Assembly (NCBI GenBank): GCA_037903355.1
Contig: JBAJFE010000062.1
Span: 1,798,001 to 1,862,000 of the forward strand
Length of the DNA stretch: 64,000 nucleotides
Direction: 5' to 3'
Source of the DNA: Trichuris trichiura
Lineage: Eukaryota; Nematoda; Enoplea; Trichinellida; Trichuridae
The notes under the pieces are model-generated. The model was not told the origin of the DNA and ran no database searches. It saw nothing but the letters and a program-made list of their open reading frames with translations. Numbering within the stretch: position 1 is the stretch's first letter; each line of letters starts with the position of its first letter. Below are positions 10,163 to 20,324 of this stretch, piece after piece. The position numbers and the translations under genes were made by a program.

Positions 10163-10731
10163 AACTATTCAAGCCTGTTAAAAGACATCCTGTCTTTCGA
10201 GACTGATAGCGTTGTCTATATTCCACCGGCGTATGCCCTCCACCGCAGAAAACTTTTTATATCTGTATCGCTGCTTGAACTTCGTACAATGTTAATGACT
10301 CACTTTTATTCTGCAAGCAGCCGTCCTTCGAGTTTCGCAACTTGCATTTCTGCCCTTTTATTCCCGCTTTCTCTGTGGAACTGTTAGTCTCTCTGCACCG
10401 TTCACTGCTGGAGCGTTGTTGTCCAGTTGTGAAGCTCGTTTTCCACTTTTGTTTCTTGCTTTTCCATGCTAACAGAAAAGATAGCACATAGAAGGCAAGT
10501 AGTTGGACAAAGCAATTCCTCACGGGCGAACAAAGAACGTAATATACTTCCTCTCAAGAAATGAAAGCATATTACAACGCAATGTTAAGTTATGCGTGGC
10601 AGTTGCGACCGACTGCGTAGTTGCTCTGAACCTTGCTAACCAACTTTTTATCCAGCAAAAGTAATTAATCCGATTTACTTCAAAGGACAACTTCTTATAG
10701 CTTTGAGTAGGCACTAAACTATCGCTTTCAA

Positions 10732-11487
10732 TTATCGCTTCTTCTTATGCACATTTCTAGGACCCGTCTGTGCAACAGACGACGCCTCGCTTGTAGACCC
10801 AGGCGCAGCACCTCGACCTTGCCTTGTCTTCAATTTTGGTATCATTGAACAAAGGTATAAGAAAACGGAATGCCCTAAACGAAAAATCTCAGTAAAGAGA
10901 AAAAGCAAAATGATCTCTTGCTATTGGGCAGTGATGGATTAACGATGCTTCCATCCGCATTACGTAACTGCAGGCGCACACGACCCTGAAACTGCCAATC
11001 TCGATTCGGATCCCGTGGGTACATCTTCTTCTAAAAGGCGAGTTAGAGAACAGACGACAATTATTACGGCTGCAAATACCTCAATTTTAACGTTGAGCTG
11101 AATATTCTTTAAAATCTCGGCTATTTCACTGCACGTTGGATTTTCAACGGCCTATTCAAAAACGCGCATGCCCACTTGAACATTCAAAGAGAAAGACGTA
11201 CCTTAGCCAGCGGAACTCGACGACCTTCCGCAACCGACTTCTTCGAATTTAAGTAGGCAGGATAAATGGTAATCCATCTTTAGAGTAAAGAACAATAAAG
11301 ACTGGATAACGTAGAAACTATCTTAAACAGATCGTGGTTCCCTAAAGTTAGCTAAAAATGCGCCACTTGTGAGAGTTTACACTTTCGTTTAGAACAAAAG
11401 AGTGGAATGGATAGTAATCGAAAATTAAACATAGAATCCTTACTTAATTTCATCGGAAGGCGGAGCGTTTTCATAAATATGGCTCAT
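10732..11487 (-). CDS. SRP19: SRP19, signal recognition particle 19 kDa subunit
   Basis: Five exons read in one phase: 11487-11444, 11277-11202, 11151-11080, 11030-10922 and 10874-10732, giving 147 residues (human 144). SRP19 binds helices 6 and 8 of SRP RNA and primes SRP54 loading. Diagnostic motifs are WITIYPAYLNSKKSVAEGRR (about 15-34), AVENPTCSEIAEIL (41-54), RDWQFQGRVRLQLRNADGS (near 74-92) and MIPKLKTR (near 110), with a basic tail ending VHKKKR. Introns 1-3 are GT-AG and short (166, 50 and 49 bp). Intron 4 is 47 bp and fits only with a GC-AG pair (ATA|GCAAGA). No exon is long enough to stand out as a single frame. The start ATG gives MSHIYENAPPSDEIK before the conserved core. Confidence 0.88.
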
Positions 11488-11888
11488 TCCTAAACTGGCA
11501 AATTACAGTACTCCGACGATAGATTAAATGATGATTATGTTCGTTGACGAGCATTGCCGCCAGAAACAATCGTAGGGCTTTAGAGTCGCTGTTGAAAACT
11601 ATAAAAGAATTGAAGCCAGTCTATGTTAATCAAGTTGCATTGGCCACTCTACCATTATATTTAAATTAAACTGCGCTTTAAAATTAAGATTTCGTAAGGG
11701 GTACATAAGACACAGTTTTACAAAGGCAGTCTGTGCTTCAGTCGTTTAGGAACTTTTTGAACGAATTTTTCTGGATCTCTGTTGTCCCGATTGTTCAACC
11801 AGAGACTGACAATAGCATTGTAAAAATATGGCGGTGGTAATTGTTTTGTCGAGTACATACCAATTCTGAACACCTAGCGGGGAAGCAA

Positions 11889-11958
11889 GGATACCGTAAG
11901 GATACATATAGTGCGCAGGTGAAGGATACAGTACGGACACATATTGTGCGCAGGTGTA
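11889..11958. repeat. Two tandem 35-bp repeats
   Basis: Two adjacent 35-bp copies (11889-11923, 11924-11958) share GGATAC, CACATAT/TACATAT and GTGCGCAGGTG. They lie in the gene-free interval 11490-12240, where I see nothing else. Confidence 0.5.
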
Positions 11959-12246
11959 GGTCCGCTACAGTTTGAACCATTTTATTTTCAAGAAAAATTA
12001 TTCTTGAGTCAAAATTACGTGCCAAACTGCCAGTGTTTCTATTTCTTGATCAACTGAGTGGATCTGGAAGTTTAAATCGTTCCGCAATGCCATTTCCTGA
12101 ATTTTTCAATCTACCGGTGTAAGACTTGCTTTTAGAACGTAAATTTTTGTTTCGGTACAATTTAAACTTAAACCAATTGGAATTAATCTTAAATATTTAT
12201 TTTTCAGAGTCTGAGCGTTCTTGCGCCGAGAGAGTTAGAGTGAGGT

Positions 12247-12753
12247 ATGTCGGAAAGAACGGCCAGACTGCGTTTACAACATGAATACCAAGAATTGCAG
12301 AAAGAAAAACACGAAGAATTCAAAGTTTATTTCAAAGAAAATGACATAATGAATTGGACATTCGAAATGAGAGGACCGCCAGGCACAATCTACGAAAATG
12401 GAATTTTTAAGGGGGACATTAAGTTTCCTACAAGTTATCCATTCTCTCCGCCTGTAGTAACGTTCGCATCTCGAATGTTTCACCCAAACATTGGACAAAC
12501 TGGTCGTGTTTGCATGAATATTCTCCATCTGCCGTCGAACTCTCAGGACAGTGATACTTGTTGGCTACCAACGTTAACAGTGGAAAAAGTGCTTTTATCG
12601 CTTTCTTGTTTGTTAGCAGAACCGAATCCATCAAGCAGTCTAAACCAGACAGCAGCTCGTCTTCTAATGAGTGATCGAGATGAGTATGACAGACGAGTGA
12701 AAATTACTGTAGAAGAGAGCATTAATAAGCAGCCGTCTCGATTAGCAAATTGA
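12247..12753 (+). CDS. E2 ubiquitin-conjugating enzyme, UBE2G2/Ubc7-like
   Basis: A single uninterrupted frame of 168 residues from the ATG at 12247. The UBC fold is clear: WTFEMRGPPGTIYENGIFKG (about 37-56), FPTSYPFSPPVVTF (60-73), the MFHPNI motif (77-82) and the catalytic Cys in GRVCMNILH (about 88-96). The active site is followed by a short insertion and WLPTLTVEKVLLSL, then LAEPNPSSSLN. Length, HPN spacing and the SVEKILLS-like helix point to the Ubc7/UBE2G2 class, which works in ER-associated degradation. The acidic loop after the catalytic Cys is shorter than usual, so orthology is uncertain and no symbol is given. Confidence 0.8.
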   Translation: MSERTARLRLQHEYQELQKEKHEEFKVYFKENDIMNWTFEMRGPPGTIYENGIFKGDIKFPTSYPFSPPVVTFASRMFHPNIGQTGRVCMNILHLPSNSQDSDTCWLPTLTVEKVLLSLSCLLAEPNPSSSLNQTAARLLMSDRDEYDRRVKITVEESINKQPSRLAN

Positions 12754-13445
12754 CTTGCATTGTATTGTCACGCACTGCTGTCAATGGATTTAAGTAAAAT
12801 ATATTGCTGCTTTTTACGCATTTCTTACAATGAGATACATAAAAATGTTCGCTCCGCTTCATGCAGCAAGCCAAGTTTAGCTTTGGAAATCTAGCAGGAA
12901 TGTTCTCATTGCTTGTAGCTAAATACATTACTACTGATAAATATGATCATGTGAAAATCAAAGTTGGAGCTTCAAAAAACGCTAAAATAACAAGCGTGGG
13001 GATATCGCAAGAAAAGAGAAATCATCATCCTGAGATCCAGTTGAAATTGAGCGCTATTTTTGCAAAAATAATTAAACTCATTCGACATTTTATATGCGCA
13101 CTTCATGTTTCGAGCAGGCATTATATGCGCAGTTTAGTCGTCCTTTAATGGCTCAACTACCGAAAAAACGCGCATAATTTAGTTTTCAATCTAGAGCGCA
13201 AACATTAGATAATAAGCGCACAGTCGTTCTGTTGTCGTGGGTATAGTTTTCCGTCTCGAATAAAAGTTTACTTGATCAACATTTAAATTAAAGGATCATA
13301 TTACCTGCAAACTATTTCGCTTACAGTAACCATAAAGGTACAATAATTTCAAAGATCTCACTCGCTGTTCTAAAGCTTTACAGGTGGTTGAAGCGTTGAA
13401 CTAGTTTTACATTTTGACCAATGGTTCATTGCATTAAGGTCTTCC

Positions 13446-14983
13446 ATGGAGCGCAAAACAGATTCGTCGGTAAGAAAATCAAGTGGCGATGGAGACGAGC
13501 GCAATGCCGTCAACGTGGAATCGCTTTCGGTTGTTCAAATGACTTTACTTCAAAAACAATTGGACGCGGTTGGTATTATTTATTTTTTTTCCAACGTTTT
13601 GCCGCTAGTTTCGACAGGGAAAGGTTAACAATTCCAATTCGTGGAATGTAACTAAAAATTCGACTTTTTTTACTAGATGAAGTCTCGTACTGTAGAAAAT
13701 GTACTTAAAGGCCCGAGTAAAGGCACAAATCTTAGTCGCAGACGGATAAAGACGAAGTATTTCAAAACGGACTGATTCCTTCTTCTGCGTTAAGCTTGCC
13801 CAGTCGCAGCGATTATTTCGCTCTATTTTCAACAAGAATCCGTTGAATAGGATTTTCCCAGTGTTGGTTTGCAATTTCTTGTGTTCGTTTAAAGCATAGT
13901 TTCTCAACCTTTTTTGCCCCAGGGCCCCCCCTAATCCTTGTAAGGGCCCACCGTTTATTGGGACAATGTCCTGCCGCATTATCTTCCAGGGCTCCCCTAA
14001 AATCTCCCAGGGCTCCCCAGGGGGGGCCCAGGGCCCACGTTGAGAAACACTGGTTTAAAGTATATTAATAAGTAATGTTTTTAGATTTATGCCTACGTAG
14101 GTATTGTGAATTCATATACCAGCACAATTTATTTACTAAGAGGATAGGTGCCTTTGTTTGTTCAGGAAGGTTTGATGTAAAAATTTTTGTGCACTATTTA
14201 CCACGACGTACATAGTGAATAGTTTTGTTTTTTGTCCGTTCGATTGTTCCGACTGTTTACAATCCAATGGGAATCGAGCTGTTCCAAAATGGACAGGTTA
14301 ACCGCGTCGGTCGGTTCAAAGACTACGATTTTCAACATCGCTTGCCGAAATGGCGTTCCATTATAATTTCGTTGTAAAGCTCGTATAAATTATGAACAGT
14401 TCGCTGGTTTTCAAGCTGCGCTGCTTGAATGAAACTTTTGCCCATTTAAGGAGCTCAACTTCATGAATGACTCACTGATGCAGCTGAAGATCGCCGGTAC
14501 CAGACTGCGGTCTTCCGGAGAAATATTGGCTCAAATGGGCAAAGAGAGCAAGCCACAACAAAGTGGTCTCATACCGTTGAGCAGCGCGGTCCTCGTCTCT
14601 CCTAACTTTAACCATTACATTGTAAAGCTTAAATTTCTTTTAGATGTTTGTAAAGGGTTCATTGATTGATCACAACAAGTTTCTGATTGATATAGGAGCC
14701 GACTTTCTTGTGGAGATGGTACGCATCCGGGCAGGTTACTCTTTTTATACACAAAGCATTATTTCAGGAATCTGAAGGGGCCATAGATTACTTCAATAGA
14801 AAGGTCAAGTTTGTCGACGAACAAATTGCGCATGTACAGTCGGTAATTGATAGTAAGCGTCGCGCCAAATCGGGTATTGTTCTTTCTCATAGAGTTACTG
14901 GTTAATGAAATTCCCCGATTGCAGAAGTTACCGACTTGCTAGTTGACAAAATCAGCAAAATTAATTTATCGGACAAGAATTGA
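13446..14983 (+). CDS. PFDN5: Prefoldin subunit 5
   Basis: Five exons in phase: 13446-13568, 14451-14588, 14644-14718, 14768-14873 and 14925-14983, giving about 166 residues (human 154). Prefoldin is the hexameric jellyfish-like chaperone that hands actin and tubulin to CCT; subunit 5 is an alpha-type subunit. Motifs: VVQMTLLQKQLDAELNFMND (first coiled coil), QSGLIPLSSA and MFVKGSLIDHNKFLIDIGAD (beta hairpins; compare the LVPLTSSMYVPG region of the family), then ESEGAIDYFNRKVKFVDEQI (second coiled coil). Introns 2-4 are 55, 49 and 51 bp. Intron 1 is 882 bp and holds a hAT MITE. The donor of exon 2 (GCG|GTCCTC) is weak. The first ~24 residues are polar and extend beyond the family core. Confidence 0.88.
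13895..14052. mobile_element. hAT MITE in PFDN5 intron 1
   Basis: A 158-bp element flanked by the 8-bp duplication GTTTAAAG (13887-13894, 14053-14060). The ends are CATAGTTTCTCAACC and, inverted, CAGTGTTTCTCAACG, and both are followed by G/C runs (AGGGCCC). The same termini occur on the 70-bp MITE at 42082 and, more distantly, on the hAT at 8379. It has no coding capacity. Confidence 0.88.
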
Positions 14984-17450
14984 CCCTTCCCCGTTTTATG
15001 CAAATTTATGCCATACAATTAAACAGTTCGTAGAAGCCGAGAATGTTATCGTGTAGAAAAATTGAAGCGAACTCAAGATAGACACGGCAGCCGAAGTTGA
15101 CTTTTTTATTGACAGCTGCGACATTGCAAACGGGCCCAAAGTTGGTTCAACAACTTAAAATGTCTCAGTTGCTTTTTGTTTCCTTGTTGCAGACACTGCC
15201 AGCTTTGCTAGCGCTCATTTAAAAATGTTGGCTCTAAAATCTGTTGCTTCCAATCGCTACTTTTAAGCGGTCATATTAAAATGTTATACTTTCGAATATT
15301 GAGTTTATAGTACGTAATTTGAACTCGAAACTTTCGAGTGTTCTACTCAAACTAGCTACTGTAAATTATGAGCTTTAGTCTACGCCTTCAAATTTGAAAT
15401 GTGAATTTAAGGTGACTACTTTAAACTATTAACGTCGAACATTGAGTGCGATCTTGATCGGTTGCGGATGTCTCCAGGTTTGCGTTTAGACAGAGGCAAG
15501 CTGTTTATTTGAAAATGTGAGTAAATAACTCACTATCAGAGTATACGTAAGTGAGGGCTGAGCAGAGTAATGACGCTAACATAGATCGGATAAAGTAGAA
15601 ATGTATACGCCCGCCTGTGCGCGTTTAGGTTTCGACAACTTCGAATTTCATAAAAGTCTTAAGGATATCTGATGGAAGCAAATGATTCAGTATTGTGGAG
15701 TAGTGCGTACATACTTTGCATGTATGCATGGCAAACCTAAGTCCATGTAATTTCTTTCAATACTGCTGGGTTCGTCTTCACTTTTCAGAACTTTTGCAAA
15801 CTTCTGAAACACTGTCCTTTACATTCGCAGAAAAAGTCGAAACTGAGTTGTTCAAACCCACATTATCCAAGAGATTGGTGTTTTAAACTTTTCAGTGAGT
15901 AGTAGAAGGGCTAATTAGTTTTTTTTTCAAGACAAAAAAAATTGCTGGTCATTGACTCAATAAATAATCGAAGGGACCAACGGTTGGTTTATTCGTTAAG
16001 ATTATCATCGTTAACTGCCAGTCACGAACTAAAAACCAAACGCTTCCAAGATTTACCAACTTACTCGGTTTCCTAAGTTATTTTCATTCATTTTATATGC
16101 GTGCATTTTAAATCTATCTTTTTCGTGGACGTCATTGCTATAACGGCCTGCAGTTTTCCAGGTTTGTCAATAACCGCTAAGAAACCTGAAAAGCAATAGA
16201 AACAAATAATTATTATTTATCCCTGCTATCCATTCGAAGAACGAACTGCCTTACGAGAGTTTATGCCATTCAATTTATTACGAAGATGACACGATAAATT
16301 CACATTTCTTTGAAGGTTTGTTATGAAAGTTTTCCTGAAACCACGGACCTTCGCTGCTGCAAGCCAACCGCCTTTCGGTGTCAACAGTTTTGTAAGTATT
16401 TTGTGCTGGATGAACTAATGCGTTCCGCGTTTCTATCGCTTCATTTCTGCAGTAATATTATAGAAAGCTTAGGGCAACCAAAAAGCATAAATTTAGTGCT
16501 CTATTTAACTTCTTCAGCCTCAACAATTTTAATATTTGAAAAGTTGGATGTTCAGGTTATTACGGTACTTCAATTTCAAATGCACTTCGTTTCATCGTCT
16601 AGTCAGCACGGAAAGCTTTTAGACCTGTCATTTATTAACAACGGTTCATCCATTCAGCAAAATTAATTTGCCTTCTTGCAACCAGACAATTTTTTAACCA
16701 AATGGAAAGGAGAAAAAATGAGCAATTTGACTCAGTTGAAAAATTAGCTGAACGCGTGACCTTGCGATTCACGGTTAGAACCACAAAACTTGCTAAAAAA
16801 GCGGACAGGCGCGAACAAAACAGGGCATTTGTGTCATTCATTGCCTTGAGCAGTCAAAAGTGATTTCCGTCGTCTAACGTCCGCTTAGCCATTTATTTAT
16901 GTAAAGAGGACAGCCAGAGCAAATGCCTTGTTTGAATATGGTTCTTTCTTTAAGGTTTACTTATGCAAATAACATGTATTTTACGAAGCGCTTTCTTGCT
17001 TTCCTTGGTTCTTCATTTTGTTTTCAAGCGTTCGGAACGATTTAAGAAAGTTCGCCGCGGTACCTACTTCAATGCCAACCATGGAAACACAGCTCTGATA
17101 TACGCTTACTCCATAAGAATATGCGTCGTTATCCGTCCTTCCTTTTCGAATTATTATCCAGTCACGTTTACCGCCTTATTACTTCTGCCTGCAGCGATCA
17201 CCCCGACCAAACGTATTTTGCCAACCTGCTTTTCAAAGGTACTTTTTTGTGCTGAAAAGAGAAAGGCGCGGCTTAAACCGCGGAACAAGTACGCATTTCG
17301 AGCTGAAAATTTTGCATAAAAAGCTTAAAATGCCGCACTTGCGCGTTGTCTACCGAATTGTACATACTTTACAAAATCAATGATAACAACTAGTGCCTAG
17401 CGTCACATCAGAGTTAACAGCAAAACTTAACAATAACAAAAGCACTTAAA
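14984..17450. other. Gene-poor interval with a possible unassigned exon
   Basis: No recognisable gene. The best candidate coding piece is 16686-16863 (+), which follows an AG and ends at TGA 16861-16863. It encodes about 58 residues rich in charged and heptad-like spacing (QFFNQMERRKNEQFDSVEKL onward), as in a coiled-coil C-terminus. Possible upstream exons at about 16317-16390 and 16452-16555 could not be joined convincingly. I do not assign a function. Confidence 0.3.
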
Positions 17451-18665
17451 TTAAAGTTCATCGCCGGCGTGAGCGTGCGCTTCTTCGGGCTCTTCTTCCT
17501 CTTCGTCGTCTGTTTTTTCCTCCTCTTTCTTCTCCGGTTCTTTGTTCTTTGCTTCTTCTTCCATTTTCTTACGTTCCGCTTCGTCGTGTTCATCCTTTTT
17601 CTTCTTCTCAATATCCTTTTCTGCTCCCCAAGTAGATTCCGCAAGCTTTTTCGCATATTCTGGGTCATCCGTCAGCAGAATATTGTCAAAGATGGTACCA
17701 GACTTGACCTGCCACAGGTCGAAGCCAACAACGCCTATGTCCTTGTAAATGTACAAATTTGAGTCCGGCACATAGTCAGGATTGGGAATTTCTGGTGCCT
17801 TCCAGAGACCTTTATACTTGGGATTTTTTATCTGCTTTGGCTTCCACTCACCCTTGTATTCGGGATTTGAGATAACCGGCGGTTCCCATTCGCCGTCCAT
17901 TTCGTCATCCCAATCGTCCGGCTTCTTGGCGTCCGGGTCCGGAATAGTTTCTGGCTTTTCCCAGTCGTCCGGTTTCTTGTCCGTCTCGTCGTCGATCATT
18001 TCGCGATCGTCCCAGTCTTCTGGTTTCTTGGCCTTTGGATCGCTGATCTTCTTTGGTTGCAGGAATTCCCAGTCATCCTCCAAGTTGCCACTTTGGACGC
18101 TTTTATTGTCAATTAAAACTTCGTACGTCAAGTCGGGCTTAACAATAAGCGTATAGACGTGAGTCAGTTCGTCCGACTCGCACGGTATTTCCCGTTTAAC
18201 CTGTAAATTTTTTCCTTTGTAGTTAAATATCACTTGAACTAGTTTGGTTGAATAGCCGCATATGTCAGGCCCAAACATTATGTAGTACGGAGTTTCTCCA
18301 TTGAAGTCGTTTAAGTCCGTGTTTGCCGGCAACAATTTAACGTATCCGCCACCGCAATCGATGTTCTGTTCATGCTTGACGCTGAACTGTAGGACCAGTG
18401 GTTTACCAGTGTTGTCGAACACTTTGTCCAATTTTCTAGAAAGCTCGTAGAAGCGGGCATCCTGCGACGTTTTGATTCCTTTGGCCGCTTCGGCATTGCC
18501 GTAAAACTTTCCTTCGCTAAGCACGAACTCGCCGTAATCGCTTTTATGCTTCGACTGCACCCATCGACTTTTCCAACCGTCTCCGTCGATGAACTTCTCC
18601 TCTACGTAAACGGTCGCTTCGCTCTGCAGAATATACGCGAAGAGGATGCAAACAAGGAGCGACAT
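17451..18665 (-). CDS. CALR: Calreticulin
   Basis: Intronless 404-residue frame. Residues 1-17 form a signal peptide (MSLLVCILFAYILQSEA). The lectin N-domain carries KHEQNIDCGGGYVKL (about 113-127), matching the calreticulin family signature, and the IMFGPDICGY segment. The P-domain (about 205-300) has three repeats of the DPKAKKPEDWD type followed by three of the GEWKPKQIKNPKYKG type. The C-domain is acidic and Lys/Glu rich, for low-affinity Ca2+ storage. The protein ends HAHAGDEL, so the ER-retrieval signal is GDEL rather than KDEL or HDEL. It is a luminal ER Ca2+-binding chaperone for glycoproteins. An ER-stress-like promoter lies just upstream (18772-18803). Confidence 0.97.
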   Translation of the reverse strand: MSLLVCILFAYILQSEATVYVEEKFIDGDGWKSRWVQSKHKSDYGEFVLSEGKFYGNAEAAKGIKTSQDARFYELSRKLDKVFDNTGKPLVLQFSVKHEQNIDCGGGYVKLLPANTDLNDFNGETPYYIMFGPDICGYSTKLVQVIFNYKGKNLQVKREIPCESDELTHVYTLIVKPDLTYEVLIDNKSVQSGNLEDDWEFLQPKKISDPKAKKPEDWDDREMIDDETDKKPDDWEKPETIPDPDAKKPDDWDDEMDGEWEPPVISNPEYKGEWKPKQIKNPKYKGLWKAPEIPNPDYVPDSNLYIYKDIGVVGFDLWQVKSGTIFDNILLTDDPEYAKKLAESTWGAEKDIEKKKKDEHDEAERKKMEEEAKNKEPEKKEEEKTDDEEEEEPEEAHAHAGDEL

Positions 18666-18771
18666 TTAAGGTACACAGCGAAAACCGAAAAGCAGCCACA
18701 CTAAAGGTCAACCAGTTGCCAAGTGACAATACATTCCCTTCTAGATTGAATGAAACCATGAATTACGTGCT

Positions 18772-18803
18772 CGTGTTCCATTCTGATTGGTCAGATGACG
18801 CGG
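18772..18803 (-). promoter_or_regulatory. ERSE-like and UPRE-like sites upstream of calreticulin
   Basis: On the gene's strand, CCAATCAGAATGGAACACG (18790-18772) matches the ER-stress response element CCAAT-N9-CCACG with one mismatch in the second box, about 107 bp upstream of the start codon. Next to it, TGACGCGG (18796-18803, plus strand) resembles the XBP1/ATF6 core TGACGTGG. A second CCAAT box lies near 18819. The arrangement fits unfolded-protein-response control of an ER chaperone gene; this is inference from motif matches. Confidence 0.6.
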
Positions 18804-20320
18804 ACGAAGCTCATTCGTCAGATTGGGCTCCAGCCTTCAACGATCAATCACGCGCCTGTTGGGGTGGAGGTTAATAATTTGTTTAAACAAGTCTTACAGA
18901 TCAATGAAGCTGTGTAAGTTCGAAAGTGAGCGCAGCTGAAGGCCGTAGTTTGTGATAAAAGCAAAACGTTGGGTAGGAAATGTAACAGCCGTATGGAACA
19001 CAGTAAAAATGGGCGCCTTTTGGTCACCCATTTCTTGAAACTTGGTTACGACCAAACAAAGGTCAGTTTTCACACTTTTTTCGACTATACTTTGCCTAAA
19101 AAGGCCAAGAACCGAGCTCACTTTATGTATGCTGAGGATATCAAATACTTTAACTTTTAATATTCGAAAGCACATCCTTTGCCTACAAGGTAGCCAAACG
19201 TACACTGCACTGTTCGAGGATTAAGTAACCAAAGAAATGACGCATTCAGCGCGATAGTTTATCCCTAATTTAGTTAGGCGATCGCTTGTAGCTATCTGTA
19301 TGCATTTTCTAATGCAGAACCTGAGCACTCACGCGTATACGGATACATTCTCTGAAAAATACGCTTGTTTTTGCTTCTTGAAGTCTAACGGATCTTCAGA
19401 CTAAGAAGTTCTCATCTCTACTACGCGTACGCTTTGCTTGCCACGAAAGTACACTTACGAGGAAACCATTCCTGTTTTGTCTATGTACGCAAACATTTGA
19501 ATAAGTAAGCATTAGCAATTCTTTAGCCGCGATAGAAGCGTTTGAGTAGGCGTAAAAAATTGGCAAATAACCTCATCTAGAAGGAACTGGAATCGAATTC
19601 AGCGATTGTCATGCATTAGCCTAACGCTTATTATAAGGCAAAGTAAAGCCTGAGACTGAAAAAGTAATAATAATTGTTCAATTTATTTTTCAAACATTAT
19701 ACCATTATGAATGGTTAAAACCAAATATCGTCTGAATATTTTAATGAAGCATACTATGGTGAATTCAAGTACAACCTTACAGTAGAACCTGATTAAGGCT
19801 AAACAGTTTCAGCAATTCATCCCTATTGATTAATTCGCTTTTCTTCAAATTACCGGTACGTTAATGATATGTTATGGTGACTTGATAGCGTCTTACTTCT
19901 CGCGTAATTTTAGGAGCCACGCCGTAGCTATCAAACGTTCTCTCAACTGAAATTGCCTTTGGTTCTAGTTATACGATTGTCTCTTTTTTGATACAACAGA
20001 AAGTGATGAGGATCCGTAGACCGGTTTACTAGAGACACGACAGGACACACCGTACTGCGCGACACACACGCTAAGTGACACACCAGCAATACAGTGATTA
20101 GTATTCAGGTACAAAGTATACAGTATGAAAAAGTATAGAAATCCTAACAGAAAGTTTTTTTTCCGGAGCCTTTGGGTTCGGCAGCAACTCATCTTCAGAG
20201 GATGACCGAAAAGAAAATTTCTGCTATTCGAAGACGAGAAGCCTTTATAGGTTTTTTAAAGCAGCTTTACTATACTTCCTGTCTGGAATTGAACGTAAAA
20301 TTTCCGTAGCATGCTGTTCC
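18804..20320. other. Intergenic region between calreticulin and the ABCG gene
   Basis: No gene recognised. Near 20160-20200 the minus strand reads CTGAAGATGAGTTG ... CGAACCCAAAGG, a heavily eroded version of the hammerhead-like motif of the Penelope elements. At 19565-19630 a minus-strand string with GAATTCGATTCC resembles a tRNA B-box, perhaps from a tRNA-derived short interspersed element. Both are weak. Confidence 0.35.
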
Positions 20321-20324
20321 ACTT

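Larger units (their letters stand above)
5857..10200 (+). mobile_element. PLE1: Penelope-like retroelement with inverted terminal repeats, nested hAT and target duplication
   Basis: The element is bounded by the 13-bp direct repeat GACTGATAGCGTT at 5844-5856 and 10201-10213, read as a target-site duplication. Inside are inverted terminal repeats of about 200 bp (5857-6058 and 9959-10162), one long RT/GIY-YIG frame and a hAT transposon at 8379-9958. Beyond the right inverted repeat lie about 38 extra nucleotides (10163-10200) with no counterpart on the left. One-sided extensions of this size next to pseudo-LTRs are known for Drosophila Penelope. Without the hAT insert the element would be about 2.76 kb. 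The frame is intact and the repeats are nearly identical, so the insertion looks young. Confidence 0.85.

Noticed and set aside
17469..17762. Hydrophobic 97-codon plus-strand frame opposite calreticulin
   Set aside because: Phe-rich antisense of the Glu/Lys-rich C-domain.
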